A stretch of 64,000 nt of DNA from a bacterium (GTDB taxonomy: Bacteria; Bdellovibrionota_C; UBA2361; RFPC01), in contig JAUIIO010000014.1 of NCBI GenBank assembly GCA_030431715.1, forward strand, positions 39,325-103,324. The letters are read 5' to 3'. The notes below the pieces were generated by a model that worked only from the letters and a program-made list of their open reading frames with translations, did not search any database and was not told where the DNA came from. Below are positions 45,847 through 54,417 of this stretch, piece by piece. A program made the position numbers and the translations under genes. Every line of letters begins with the position of its first letter. Positions within the stretch are counted from its first letter, which is position 1.

Positions 45847-48504
45847 TTATGCTCCCTTTTTCCAGGGGCCCCGGCCAAGGTTCATGATTTCATGAGGTGA
45901 GGGGGTATATGGGCTAGCTACATCCGGAAAGAGTTCCTGTACCTCAGAGATGTCATTAAATGCACCGAGCGCCTTAAGCGTCGTTGAATCCCCGTACCGG
46001 TAATTCGCTCCCGCTTCAAAGAACGCTCTTGTTCCAGGAGCTGATCCTGAAGGGAGTTTAATAACGACTTTTTTCCCGGTGCGATTTCCTGATGGAAGGA
46101 ACGGAACATTCATTGAAGAGTCACTTCGTATGACGTCCAGCACGATGAACTGGTCACCACTATAGCGGGCACCTCGCGAAGAGCTGGTTGGGAACTTCGG
46201 CTTGATACGGAGCTCAATGGTATCCTCATCTGTGGGGATATCTCCTTTGATACGTGGAGCATCGAATTGCTCGCCAGATCTCTTCATCCGAGAAGCGCGT
46301 ATGGCCGTGATCTGTGATGGTTTTTCGCCTTCAAACTCTTCCATCTGAGCAACGCTATCTATTCCCTCATCGAAGAGAACGTCATCACGGCCGGGATAGA
46401 CTTTATCACGTTCCATCTGAGTGCGGACCTTGTCGCGGCGCTCAATGGTGCTATCACGGTGATCAAATTGATCCTTAATAATTCTCGGAGTGATAAAGAT
46501 AAGAAGGTTTGTTCTGTTTGCTCTCTCAATACTACTTCGAAAGAGGTGACCAAGAAGCGGTACATCCTTAAGGAAAGGAATGCCTGTATCAACCTCTGAA
46601 ACTTCATCAGACATGAGACCACCGATAACAACTGTCTGGGAGTCTTTGGTGATGGCGGTTGTTTCACTTGTACGAATAGTTGTCGTAGGTCCGAGCTCTG
46701 AATCAGCTGTGCTGTCTACTACGTTTGATACTTCAGTGAAGATATCAAGCCGTACCGTGTCGTTTGAGCTGATCTGAGGCGTGAGTCTCAAGGTGATACC
46801 CACGTCCTGTCGATCTACAGTGTTAAAGGTGTTGTTTAAGTTGTCACCACTTGTAGAAGTACTAGAGATGAATGGAACGTTACTTCCCACTACGATCTCG
46901 GCAGGCTCGTTATCGGTAGCAAGAATATTTGGAGCGCTCAGTACGTTTACGTTACTGTTGTTTTGAGCTGCATTCAGGAGTATAGACTGGCTTGGGATGG
47001 TGAGACCGTTGTCATCTCCACCGATAGTAAGCGAGCCAGCTGTAGCCGCTGCAACGGTAAAGTTTGAGAGCTGAGTAGGATCAGTAATGAGCGTTGCAAG
47101 GTTGTTGCTGAATGCGCTCTGAGCAAATACTCCACCGTCAGCACCACCGCCAGAGGCGAGAAATTCTGTCGACATAGTTATTGAATCATCTATGGTTACC
47201 TCAAGAAGCATAGCTTCAACGAGTACCTGCTTGCGTTTCACATCAAGCTGCTCGAGGAGTTCAACGATCTTTTGATAGTCTGTCTTGCCGGAGTAGATGA
47301 TAAGAGCGTTTGTGCTCGGGTCGGCAGTAATAGAGACTTCATCACCAAAGGCTGCTGAGTTAATAGTGCTCGAGGTTGCACTCGCTGAATTGCTGCTGGA
47401 GCGTGATTGGCCTGGCGTACGTCTCTGTGAGGCAAGTCTGCTCTGCGAACTACTCTGGCTGGCGCTCCTGCTGCTTTGAGAGCTACTTGTTGAGCTGATA
47501 CCGCCAGATGATCCACCACCACCGAGTGCAGAGAGTACTTCAGCTACTTCTTCCGCACTTACGTGTTGACATCGGTATACGTAAAAACGAAATCCAGATC
47601 GGTCAACTTCACTATCGAGCTGAGAGATAAGGGCACGTATTCTTGCGGCAGTGTCTTCGTCGGCTACAAGGATAATTGAGTTCGTGCGTTCGTCAGCGAT
47701 AATTTTAGGTTCACGGGACTGTGCACGGACGGTAGCGGAAGATGTCGCCGGAGCGGCACCACCACCAGTTGGAGGCTGTCCGGGATCTCTCAGGCGTGCT
47801 CGTATGTTTGCGGCCCGCGAAGCGAGTGTGGACTGGGATTCGTCAGCTTCCTGAGAGGTGAGTATTTCAGTAAGCTTATCGGCGATGTCTATTGCATCAG
47901 CGTGTTCGATCGGAATAATGATGAGCTCTTGATCTGTTGCCGGGACGTCGAGAGAGTCGATGATATCTACGAGTCGCTCAATGTTATCAGCAGAATCAAT
48001 AAGTATAAGTGAATTTGTTCCAGTATATGCGTTTATGAGACCGCTTGAAGAAACAAGTGGTTGTATGAGTTCTTGCGCCGCGTCAGCTCCAACGTACTTG
48101 AGCTGAAAAAGCCGAGTCACCATAGCCGCTGTTGGGTCCAGTGTGTCCTCACTGTTTCTGACAGTTGGTATGGTAGTTTGAATAGCGTCTTTTGCAGGAA
48201 CAACTTTCCAGAGATTCTCTCCAACCGGTACTGAGGTAAATCCTTTTAGGTGAAGTACGGCATCGAGGATGCGCTGCGATTCGTTAGCAGGAATTTTCCC
48301 TGGTAAGTAGATAGAGACTTTTCCTTTTACGCGCTCGTCCAGAATATAATTGCGCTTCGTTTTTCGGCTAAAGATTCTGACGACCGCTGCGATGTCAGCG
48401 TTCTTAACGTTAATCTCAGCGGTGTCACTCTCCTCGTCAGCTTGAGCGAAGAGGATCCCCGGCGTGAGGAACAAAAATGTAATAAAACCTAAAAATGCCT
48501 TCAT
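45847..48504 (-). CDS. gspD: T2SS outer-membrane secretin GspD, with long C-terminal extension
   Basis: An 885-residue secretin. Signal peptide MKAFLGFITFLFLTPGILFA, then N0 (AEINVKNADIAAVVRIFSRK), N1-N3 domains (LIDSADNIERLVDIIDSLDV; IVELLEQLDVKRKQVLVEAM), and the secretin barrel with VQ/GGLMSDEVSEVDTGIPFL and LLIFITPRII. N3 contains a Ser/Arg/Gln-rich insertion of ~55 residues beginning GGGGSSGGISSTSSSQSS. After the barrel (LIFITPRIIK) there are ~200 further residues with charged and beta-rich parts, far longer than the usual short S-domain tail. A pilotin or GspS gene is not visible nearby; the extension may replace it. Confidence 0.94.
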   Translation of the reverse strand: MKAFLGFITFLFLTPGILFAQADEESDTAEINVKNADIAAVVRIFSRKTKRNYILDERVKGKVSIYLPGKIPANESQRILDAVLHLKGFTSVPVGENLWKVVPAKDAIQTTIPTVRNSEDTLDPTAAMVTRLFQLKYVGADAAQELIQPLVSSSGLINAYTGTNSLILIDSADNIERLVDIIDSLDVPATDQELIIIPIEHADAIDIADKLTEILTSQEADESQSTLASRAANIRARLRDPGQPPTGGGAAPATSSATVRAQSREPKIIADERTNSIILVADEDTAARIRALISQLDSEVDRSGFRFYVYRCQHVSAEEVAEVLSALGGGGSSGGISSTSSSQSSRSASQSSSQSRLASQRRTPGQSRSSSNSASATSSTINSAAFGDEVSITADPSTNALIIYSGKTDYQKIVELLEQLDVKRKQVLVEAMLLEVTIDDSITMSTEFLASGGGADGGVFAQSAFSNNLATLITDPTQLSNFTVAAATAGSLTIGGDDNGLTIPSQSILLNAAQNNSNVNVLSAPNILATDNEPAEIVVGSNVPFISSTSTSGDNLNNTFNTVDRQDVGITLRLTPQISSNDTVRLDIFTEVSNVVDSTADSELGPTTTIRTSETTAITKDSQTVVIGGLMSDEVSEVDTGIPFLKDVPLLGHLFRSSIERANRTNLLIFITPRIIKDQFDHRDSTIERRDKVRTQMERDKVYPGRDDVLFDEGIDSVAQMEEFEGEKPSQITAIRASRMKRSGEQFDAPRIKGDIPTDEDTIELRIKPKFPTSSSRGARYSGDQFIVLDVIRSDSSMNVPFLPSGNRTGKKVVIKLPSGSAPGTRAFFEAGANYRYGDSTTLKALGAFNDISEVQELFPDVASPYTPSPHEIMNLGRGPWKKGA

Positions 48505-48509
48505 AACTA

Positions 48510-49427
48510 TTACCTGATCGAGTAACTAAACCGCTTTTCCTGCCTATTTCTCTCAAGAACCACTGATAGAGATCGTTCTTCACGGAGCTTCTCGAAGAGC
48601 TTCATTGCCTGACTCATGTCGGCAAGACTATTGTCGTTGATGGACTTGAGTATATCTCCGTTTTTTAAACCGATTTTCTCATACATGCTACCCGTTTTAA
48701 TCGCAAAGAGTCGTAGCCCAACGGCCTTACCGTTTTTAAAGTACGGTACAGCTCTGGCCTGTGTGAGAAGAAGAGGGAGGTTGTCGAGGGCTTCATTGAG
48801 CTCCCCTTCATCGATAACAAATTCATCATCGGCGGAAGCGTCAGAAGAGCCTTCACCACCATCAATGGAGTTTTCGTCGATGATAAGGAATTCTTTCTGG
48901 CCACCATGTTCGATCTCGACCTTATTAGGCATGATTTTAGTGAGTTTTGCTTGATCGAAGATCTCTTCACCGACTTGAAAGACCTCCTGTGTTTTCTTTT
49001 TCTGGTCTTCAATTATCGCCTGTGATGTTCCTGGGCTTACAAACGTACCAATGAGTTCAAGATGAAGTTCACTCTTCTTCTCGGGCGCTGCCTCAGGCTC
49101 AGGCTCAGGTTGGGCGGTTGCGAACTCACCGAACATCTCGGTTTTCTCTAATAGAGCAATCTCGCGGTCAGACACGCTTTTATTGGTCACGTTGTTTTGT
49201 CCGGCGGTTGCATTTAAGCTTGCAAGCTTATTCTCGATTTCAAGTATTTGAGCGGGGGTAGCAATAAGACTTGAAATGGCGAACCAGAGCGCGTGTAAGA
49301 GAAGCAGAGCAGAGAGAGTCCAGAACGCTATTCTAAGTATAGATGTCGCTCTCGCTACATTTTGTTTGTTAACGAGCGCCAGCGTTTTATCGGCAAACTC
49401 ATCGTATGAAATTGAGGAAGTACCCAT
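48510..49427 (-). CDS. gspC: T2SS protein GspC with PDZ domain
   Basis: A ~305-residue protein with an N-terminal membrane segment (ILRIAFWTLSALLLLHALWF), a periplasmic HR region (LHLELIGTFVSPGTSQAII, VFQVGEEIFDQAKLTKIMPN) and a C-terminal PDZ domain (LRLFAIKTGSMYEKIGLKNG, ILKSINDNSLADMSQAMKL). GspC links the platform to the secretin. Between HR and PDZ there is an acidic Ser/Asp linker (EGSSDASADDEFVIDEGE). ATG 49427 is chosen because it gives a normal short cytoplasmic start; ATG 49478 adds 17 residues. The gene leads the gspC-D-E-F block. Confidence 0.9.
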   Translation of the reverse strand: MGTSSISYDEFADKTLALVNKQNVARATSILRIAFWTLSALLLLHALWFAISSLIATPAQILEIENKLASLNATAGQNNVTNKSVSDREIALLEKTEMFGEFATAQPEPEPEAAPEKKSELHLELIGTFVSPGTSQAIIEDQKKKTQEVFQVGEEIFDQAKLTKIMPNKVEIEHGGQKEFLIIDENSIDGGEGSSDASADDEFVIDEGELNEALDNLPLLLTQARAVPYFKNGKAVGLRLFAIKTGSMYEKIGLKNGDILKSINDNSLADMSQAMKLFEKLREERSLSVVLERNRQEKRFSYSIR

Positions 49428-49565
49428 ATTTACTATTGAAATGTATGAAATCAATTCACGCAAGTGACACGATTTCATTCGATCGAATTACTTTCAGCAC
49501 ACGCAAACTGCCCGGTGTACGAATTTAGCCCCTGATGTATTAGACGCTTGAGCCAGAAAATCTCT

Positions 49566-50840
49566 TCATTGATCTAAAAAGATGAGTATTCTAGGAGGGT
49601 TATCTACAGAGAGCAGGGAGGCCTGAGACTCTGTTTTGATGCTCACATGGCCACGAGAGCTAATGGTGAGGTCATTTCGGTCAAAGCAATGAACGGTAAT
49701 GTCACGCTCAAAGGTAAAGGGGAAATCAACAGTAACAGCGTTGTTTTTGGGGATGAGGAATTGGTTTCGTATGAGGAAGGTCTCATCCTCAAAAGTTCTG
49801 TTAAGGTGAATGATAACTTTTTTGCCCTCTCGAGAATCACAGCGGATGTCACGAATCTCATATTTGGTTGCAGGTACTTGTGGCTCATCACTGCGTGCTT
49901 GGTCAGAAACTTGCTCGTCGTCAACTACGGGGGGATTCGCAGTTGAAGAATCAGAATTTGGAGTAGGGGAAGCTTTTAGAGCAGTGAAAGAAGAGAGCTC
50001 GGCGTTCTTGTTCTCTAGAGTATCAGAAGCTTTGTCTTCGGGAGTCGCAATATCTTTTACGGACGGGGAAGCTTCTGGTAGTTGCGATTGCTTTGTTACC
50101 GTTACGTCTCGTTCAACGATTGCTTCCCTCGGTACACCTTTTAACACTTCACGTTTTGGTGTAACGATTTCAGGAGTGGTTGATTCGAGATGTTCGCTCC
50201 AGTTTTTATCAAATTCTTTTTTTCTTGCTTCGTAAGCTTCTTTTGCGCCTCTGTCTTTATAAAAATCAAGCACCTCTTGTTCATGCTTTGCCAGAGTTTT
50301 AAATACTATACTGCGGTAGTGCTTTGCTGGCTGGGTGTAGACAGAATCCGGGTAGTCAGAGATGAGCCTGTCAAAGTAGGTAATTGCTTTCTCCAAAGGA
50401 TCTCTATCTCTACCAACTCCTTGATTTAAAAGTTGATAGCTTCGCCCTAACTGAAAGAGCAGATACGGAGTCGAGGTAGAAGCCGGACGGTTCTTAATAA
50501 TGTCTTCATAGTGTTTTGAAGATTCCTCGTACTGCTTACTTAGGAAGTGACAATCTGCAATCTTAATCTCTGCAAACTCTGTATAGGCTCCTCCGGGATA
50601 TCCATCTCGGAGAGAAGAAAAGGAATCAAGCGCAAGAGAGTACGAGCCACCCTGATAGTAAAGTTTTGCTCTCTCAAAGAGGATTTCTTCCGGTGTCTCC
50701 GCATTTTTTACGGTGCTTGGAGTAAGTTCAGTAGCTTCGCCTACGGGTTCTTCAGGTTCGCTCTCAAAGAGGGAGCAGCCGAAAGATGATAAAACGGTGA
50801 AGCAGAGAAGGAGATGTTTGAGTGGAAGATCTTTAATCAT
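49566..50840 (-). CDS. bamD: BamD-like outer-membrane lipoprotein with a large C-terminal extension
   Basis: From ATG 50840 the ~424-residue protein has a lipoprotein signal (MIKDLPLKHLLLCFTVLSSF-GC; lipid on Cys). Residues ~35-230 are TPRs of the BamD/YfiO type: FERAKLYYQGGSYSLALDSF, YPGGAYTEFAEIKIADCHF, then DRLISDYPDSVYTQPAKHYR and EQEVLDFYKDRGAKEAYEAR. BamD assists beta-barrel insertion. Unlike ordinary BamD (~245-280 residues) about 190 residues follow: a disordered Ser/Thr/Pro/Glu linker and a final ~95-residue beta-rich domain (KKVIIHLNRTFEDETFLIRN; AVTVDFPFTFERDITVHCFD). Start codons ATG 50861 and TTG 50897 are possible. It follows the SGNH gene closely. Confidence 0.78.
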   Translation of the reverse strand: MIKDLPLKHLLLCFTVLSSFGCSLFESEPEEPVGEATELTPSTVKNAETPEEILFERAKLYYQGGSYSLALDSFSSLRDGYPGGAYTEFAEIKIADCHFLSKQYEESSKHYEDIIKNRPASTSTPYLLFQLGRSYQLLNQGVGRDRDPLEKAITYFDRLISDYPDSVYTQPAKHYRSIVFKTLAKHEQEVLDFYKDRGAKEAYEARKKEFDKNWSEHLESTTPEIVTPKREVLKGVPREAIVERDVTVTKQSQLPEASPSVKDIATPEDKASDTLENKNAELSSFTALKASPTPNSDSSTANPPVVDDEQVSDQARSDEPQVPATKYEIRDIRCDSREGKKVIIHLNRTFEDETFLIRNQFLIPKNNAVTVDFPFTFERDITVHCFDRNDLTISSRGHVSIKTESQASLLSVDNPPRILIFLDQ

Positions 50841-50893
50841 AGTACGATGATAATCAGGCATGCTCACTATACTCGTATATCTAAAGCTGCGGG

Positions 50894-52216
50894 TCAATGT
50901 CCTGCGGTTTCAGGCAATTGAGTGTCGTCGACTCCGGCGAGTGGGAATCTCTCAAGAAGACGAAAGGATACCTCTACCGGCTTACGAGATGAATAGTTCG
51001 TCTCTTTGAGTCGTTCTGGGGAGGAGATGAACCACCTGCGCCCGTCCTTAACGACAAAGTGCCAGACCTGTGCTGAGCCGGGAAATGTTACCCGGTAAAA
51101 TCCATCACCAACTTTCTTCAGGTGTTTCTCGATGTAGGGGAGAAGTGTGTTTGCGATGACTTTGTATCCTGAGGGAAGAGGGTGCCCATCTTTATCAGAA
51201 GGATAGATTCCTTCCGATGTGAGCACTGCTTGCTGCAAGCTCTGAGTGACATCAACGTAGGTGATCGGGGCCAGTATGCTGGCTTTATTTTTTACCTGCT
51301 CAATAAATTGGAGTTCGGCCTTTATGAGCTGAGTGTATGTCTCAGGAGGTGTGACTTTGCCCTCTAGAACTTTTGGATAGTAGCTTAATTCTTTAGTTGG
51401 AATAACAGTTAGAACAACCGGGGTCCCCGTGACTTTGGCCATCTGTGAGATCTTTTCAAGTATTTCGAGAGTGATTTCATATCCGGCACGTACCGCTTTA
51501 TACTTGTGTAAATGTGAAGAGAGTCTGACCTCAGGGGTGAGCACCGTGCTCGATCCGTTTGGAAAAGTTACCGGCCACCACGTCTCCTTTGGAGGAGGGA
51601 ACGGGGATGGGGGGGCATCTTTGCTGGTAAGTTCTGGATACTTTCTAAGTGGTTTCCAGAAGTCTATGTTGTACACCGATCGAAACGCCTCAAGAGGATC
51701 GTTTCCACTGTAAAGAGCAAGCACTAAGACCTGTGGTTTAAAGATCATCGCATATTCTGCTAACTGCAGATATTGTGGTGCAGAAAAGCCGCCCAGTGAC
51801 ATGTTATAAACGTTAAAGGGGGCGATCTGTTCTTCAATAAGAGAGGGCCAGTTCTCGCTACGAACGGCATTGATTCCGTACGTCTGGCTATCGCCAATGG
51901 TCACGACATCAGTGATTCGTGGAGTTTCAGAATTTCGAAAGCCGAGTACGTCGTGTGGTCCGAGCTTGTTTATTTCTGGTAAGAAAGGCTTTCCTCGAAC
52001 ATTGGTAATAGGATCTTGAAGAATAGGGTCTGTGGATTGGATATCATTTGCACGAAACACGCCCATATAAAATGGCGGCAGCTTCTTGTCCAACTGAACG
52101 ATCTCCATATCGACTGGGCGACCAAAGAGGTTTGGATAGAAGTATGAAAATGCAAAGAGAGCAATTGCAATTGAAAGGAGAGAGGAAGTGATAAGGAGTA
52201 GGATTTCTTTCTTCAC
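50894..52216 (-). CDS. Membrane-anchored SGNH/GDSL-type hydrolase
   Basis: The ~440-residue protein starts with a membrane anchor (EILLLITSSLLSIAIALFAF), then an SGNH domain: block I VVTIGDSQTYG, block II YNMSLGGFSAPQ, block III LVLALYSGNDP and block V DGHPLPSGYKVIA, where the Ser, Gly, Asn and His of the name can be read. Such enzymes remove or move acyl groups on lipids, glycans or peptidoglycan in the envelope. A C-terminal region of ~80 residues (YRVTFPGSAQVWHFVVKDGR) is unassigned. Starts GTG 52216 and TTG 52222 are both possible and neither has a clear ribosome site. It overlaps or abuts the BamD-like gene, which suggests a common transcript. Confidence 0.8.
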   Translation of the reverse strand: MKKEILLLITSSLLSIAIALFAFSYFYPNLFGRPVDMEIVQLDKKLPPFYMGVFRANDIQSTDPILQDPITNVRGKPFLPEINKLGPHDVLGFRNSETPRITDVVTIGDSQTYGINAVRSENWPSLIEEQIAPFNVYNMSLGGFSAPQYLQLAEYAMIFKPQVLVLALYSGNDPLEAFRSVYNIDFWKPLRKYPELTSKDAPPSPFPPPKETWWPVTFPNGSSTVLTPEVRLSSHLHKYKAVRAGYEITLEILEKISQMAKVTGTPVVLTVIPTKELSYYPKVLEGKVTPPETYTQLIKAELQFIEQVKNKASILAPITYVDVTQSLQQAVLTSEGIYPSDKDGHPLPSGYKVIANTLLPYIEKHLKKVGDGFYRVTFPGSAQVWHFVVKDGRRWFISSPERLKETNYSSRKPVEVSFRLLERFPLAGVDDTQLPETAGH

Positions 52217-52332
52217 ACTCAAGAGTATTACACCACTGGAAGTAACTATCTAGAGGGTTATGTCCTCATACGAACAGGTGGAAAAACAAGAAGCTCCTCT
52301 CGTGTGAAGTGTGTAATCTCGGATATGACTAC

Positions 52333-52593
52333 TTATGCCATGGCATCAGTGCGTGATAGGTCTGGGGCAGGAGGCAAGCCTGCGTCTGAGAGCTCAATGC
52401 TGTGGTCGCAGGCATATGCTACGGCTTCCTCATGCATGCCAAGAAAGAAGGTAACTTGAGGATTGGTAATCCTCTCTATTTCTGATTGTTTAGCTCCCGC
52501 CTCCTTTAAGTCACGAACCTGTTCTCTGAGTCTCGAATCGAATTCGGTTAATCGCTCTACGGTTCCAGCAAATTCTTGTTGAGATTTGATCAT
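52333..52593 (-). CDS. Small conserved-looking protein of unknown function
   Basis: An 86-residue soluble protein. The first 40 residues form an amphipathic helix (QQEFAGTVERLTEFDSRLRE), and the remainder is Ala/Pro/Asp-rich. I do not recognise a family; the initial MIKSQQEFAGTVERL loosely recalls small antitoxin-like proteins that begin MIxxEREYxxTxxxL, but no DNA-binding helix-turn-helix follows. GAGG stands six to seven bases before ATG 52593, which is strong support for translation. It is flanked by 110 and 145 non-coding bases, so it is probably its own unit; no toxin-like partner is adjacent. Confidence 0.62.
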   Translation of the reverse strand: MIKSQQEFAGTVERLTEFDSRLREQVRDLKEAGAKQSEIERITNPQVTFFLGMHEEAVAYACDHSIELSDAGLPPAPDLSRTDAMA

Positions 52594-52738
52594 GTTATCC
52601 TCTGTATACGTTCTATAGGAGCCAAGCTCGTAGGCTTTAAATGTAGTATATTCGAATTGCTTTCTAGATTCAAACAGAGAGTTGTTCTAAGTAGCTTATT
52701 GGGAGGCATAATGATACGTCTGAGCTTTTACTGAAGAA

Positions 52739-53575
52739 TTACTTAATAAATGAGAGGAGTTCTCGAGGGAAGTCTGTGATGATTCCATCAACGTTTAGGG
52801 CAAGGAGCTTTCGCCAGGTCTTCTCGCGACTCTGCGCAGTCCAATTTTTCCACTCAGGCTCATCAAGGGCAGGGGAGACTGGATAGACATACAACTTGAG
52901 GCCATGTTTATGAGCAAGACTCAGCCATTCTTCGTTCTCTAAAAGCATTTTGTCTGCAATGTTAAGAGCTGTTGCTTTGACCTCAAGTGCCACATCGATC
53001 GCGTCATTCATCTTATCTTGCCACTCAAACCAGAGAGCAAAGAGGCGGGGGCGAGCAGGCATTGCATAGAGAGCTTCTCGTAAGATGTGTTGGCTAAAGG
53101 ATATGATCTGAAGTTCGCCCTTAAAGCCTTGGACGAGAGGTAGTACTGATTGAACAATTTTCTGAGGGAAGTCGGTGTCAGGATCTGTCCAATAGCGAGG
53201 ATCTTTAAGTTCCATAAATGGAGTTTTGTTTTTCCAATCACAGCTCAGTACCTGCTCAAGTGATGGGATAGTCACATCTGAGAATTCTGGAGCAAGCCAG
53301 CTTCCGGCATCTACTTTTAGAAGATCACTTAACTTCTTGTCTGACACCCAATCTCTTGCAGTGAAGTCACGAGTTGCTGGAACTAATTTTTGAAATGAAG
53401 GATCGGGAACCATCGTTTCCTGATGAAGCACACACGGAAAGTCCGCGAGCTCTACATCAAACTCAACTCCAGATAACTGATCAAGCAAAAGCGCTCCTTC
53501 AATGGAGGCAACTGTATTCTCAGGGAGCTCTTGCCGAACACCACGGTGGGCTATTATTTCAGGAAGGGAAGTCAT
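52739..53575 (-). CDS. Glycerophosphodiester phosphodiesterase
   Basis: A 278-residue GDPD TIM barrel. Metal and catalytic blocks are IAHRGVRQELPENTVASI (HRG, PENT), VEFDVELADFPCVLHQ (Glu, Asp, His), and MELKDPRYW with the later metal Glu. It lacks a signal peptide, so it is cytoplasmic and hydrolyses deacylated phospholipids to glycerol-3-phosphate and an alcohol. It stands alone, 296 bases downstream of the 140-residue gene on the same strand; that gap holds the REP-like pair. Confidence 0.92.
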   Translation of the reverse strand: MTSLPEIIAHRGVRQELPENTVASIEGALLLDQLSGVEFDVELADFPCVLHQETMVPDPSFQKLVPATRDFTARDWVSDKKLSDLLKVDAGSWLAPEFSDVTIPSLEQVLSCDWKNKTPFMELKDPRYWTDPDTDFPQKIVQSVLPLVQGFKGELQIISFSQHILREALYAMPARPRLFALWFEWQDKMNDAIDVALEVKATALNIADKMLLENEEWLSLAHKHGLKLYVYPVSPALDEPEWKNWTAQSREKTWRKLLALNVDGIITDFPRELLSFIK

Positions 53576-53691
53576 TATAGTTTTGCAACCTCTTTGGGGT
53601 GTAATTGTGACAGAAAACTATAAGTGAATCTACAGATTCGAGTATCATACAACTCGTATTTTTGATTTTGAAATGTATATCAGGACTCGTA

Positions 53692-53736
53692 CGTCATTGC
53701 GAGGAGCCGAAGCCGAAGGCTGAGCGACGAAGCAAT
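53692..53736 (+). repeat. REP-like palindromic repeat, copy 2
   Basis: CGTCATTGCGAGGAGCCGAA continuing to GCGACGAAGCAAT: the same element as at 42855, with the inner hairpin GCCGAAGGC in place of GGCGTTAGCC. It lies in the gap upstream of the GDPD gene start and forms a large inverted repeat with copy 3. Confidence 0.88.
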
Positions 53737-53772
53737 GTTATTGCAAAAGCACATATTTTAGAGCCGGATCAA

Positions 53773-53820
53773 GGAGATTGCTTCGTCGTTCGGCTATTGC
53801 CTCAGCTCCTCGCAATGACG
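53773..53820 (-). repeat. REP-like palindromic repeat, copy 3 (inverted)
   Basis: Its reverse complement, CGTCATTGCGAGGAGCTGAG followed by GCAATAGCCGAACGACGAAG and CAATCTCC, is nearly identical to the copy at 42855 (two bases differ). With copy 2 it makes an inverted pair of ~45-nt arms with ~36 bases between. Confidence 0.88.
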
Positions 53821-53871
53821 ATTTATAGCCTAGTGAGTGGGGGGCGGTGAGCGATTTGAGGTGATGAAATA

Positions 53872-54294
53872 CTAATTAAGTACTGTAAGCGTAGGTGATT
53901 TTTTTTGAGACTTAAATGATTCGAAATCGATGATTCGTTTTGAGTTCTTCTTTTTCTTTTTCCGCTCTTTGCCGCCATCAAGCACTGAAAATCCAGAACC
54001 TTTTTCCATAGGTTGTGCGGTAAAGAATGAATTCATGATATCTTTATAGAGCGCTTCTTCAAATGCTTTTTCTTGGATGTCGTTCTCCGTTTCAAGCCGT
54101 TCTTTCCCGTCCACAATTTTGCGGAGAGTGCGGTTAAGAACTTTGAGCGCAAGCTTGCGCTCAGAGCCATTGAGCTGCCCTAACAGATCAAGCAATTCAG
54201 TTGCATCTTCACCTCCAATGCCATCAAGCATTGTTTTGAGCTGAAGCTGCAGACTGAATAAATTGCGTGAAAATACCCCTGACTTCTCGTTCAT
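53872..54294 (-). CDS. Small soluble protein of unknown function
   Basis: A 140-residue protein with no signal peptide. The first ~60 residues are helical (FSLQLQLKTMLDGIGG, LLDLLGQLNGSERKLALKVL), the middle is acidic and the C-terminal 40 residues are very Lys-rich (KERKKKKKNSKRIIDFE) and probably disordered. No family is recognised. It may bind nucleic acid through the basic tail, but that is speculation. It is 123 bases upstream of the dxs gene's end on the same strand. Confidence 0.68.
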   Translation of the reverse strand: MNEKSGVFSRNLFSLQLQLKTMLDGIGGEDATELLDLLGQLNGSERKLALKVLNRTLRKIVDGKERLETENDIQEKAFEEALYKDIMNSFFTAQPMEKGSGFSVLDGGKERKKKKKNSKRIIDFESFKSQKKSPTLTVLN

Positions 54295-54390
54295 TGTTCT
54301 AACATCCCCATGTGTATGACTGTCTGTACTCTTATCTGCTGCGCAAGTGGAACTGCTTCAGTAATATTCTTTGTCGGCTACAATGCCGAA

Positions 54391-54413
54391 AAGCGCAGGA
54401 AAAACAGGCGCTT
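54391..54413 (-). terminator. Possible weak terminator 3' of dxs
   Basis: AAGCGC (54391-54396) pairs with GCGCTT (54408-54413); on the minus strand the stem is followed by TTTT. It lies a few bases beyond the dxs stop. The stem is only six base pairs, so this is tentative. Confidence 0.4.
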
Positions 54414-54417
54414 ATCG

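Noticed and set aside
47238..47522. Frame inside gspD over the Ser-rich insertion
   Set aside because: The open frame results from the repetitive Ser codons; it has no independent support.
49810..50235. 141-residue plus-strand frame opposite the BamD-like gene
   Set aside because: It mirrors the low-complexity linker of the true gene and has no ribosome site or family.
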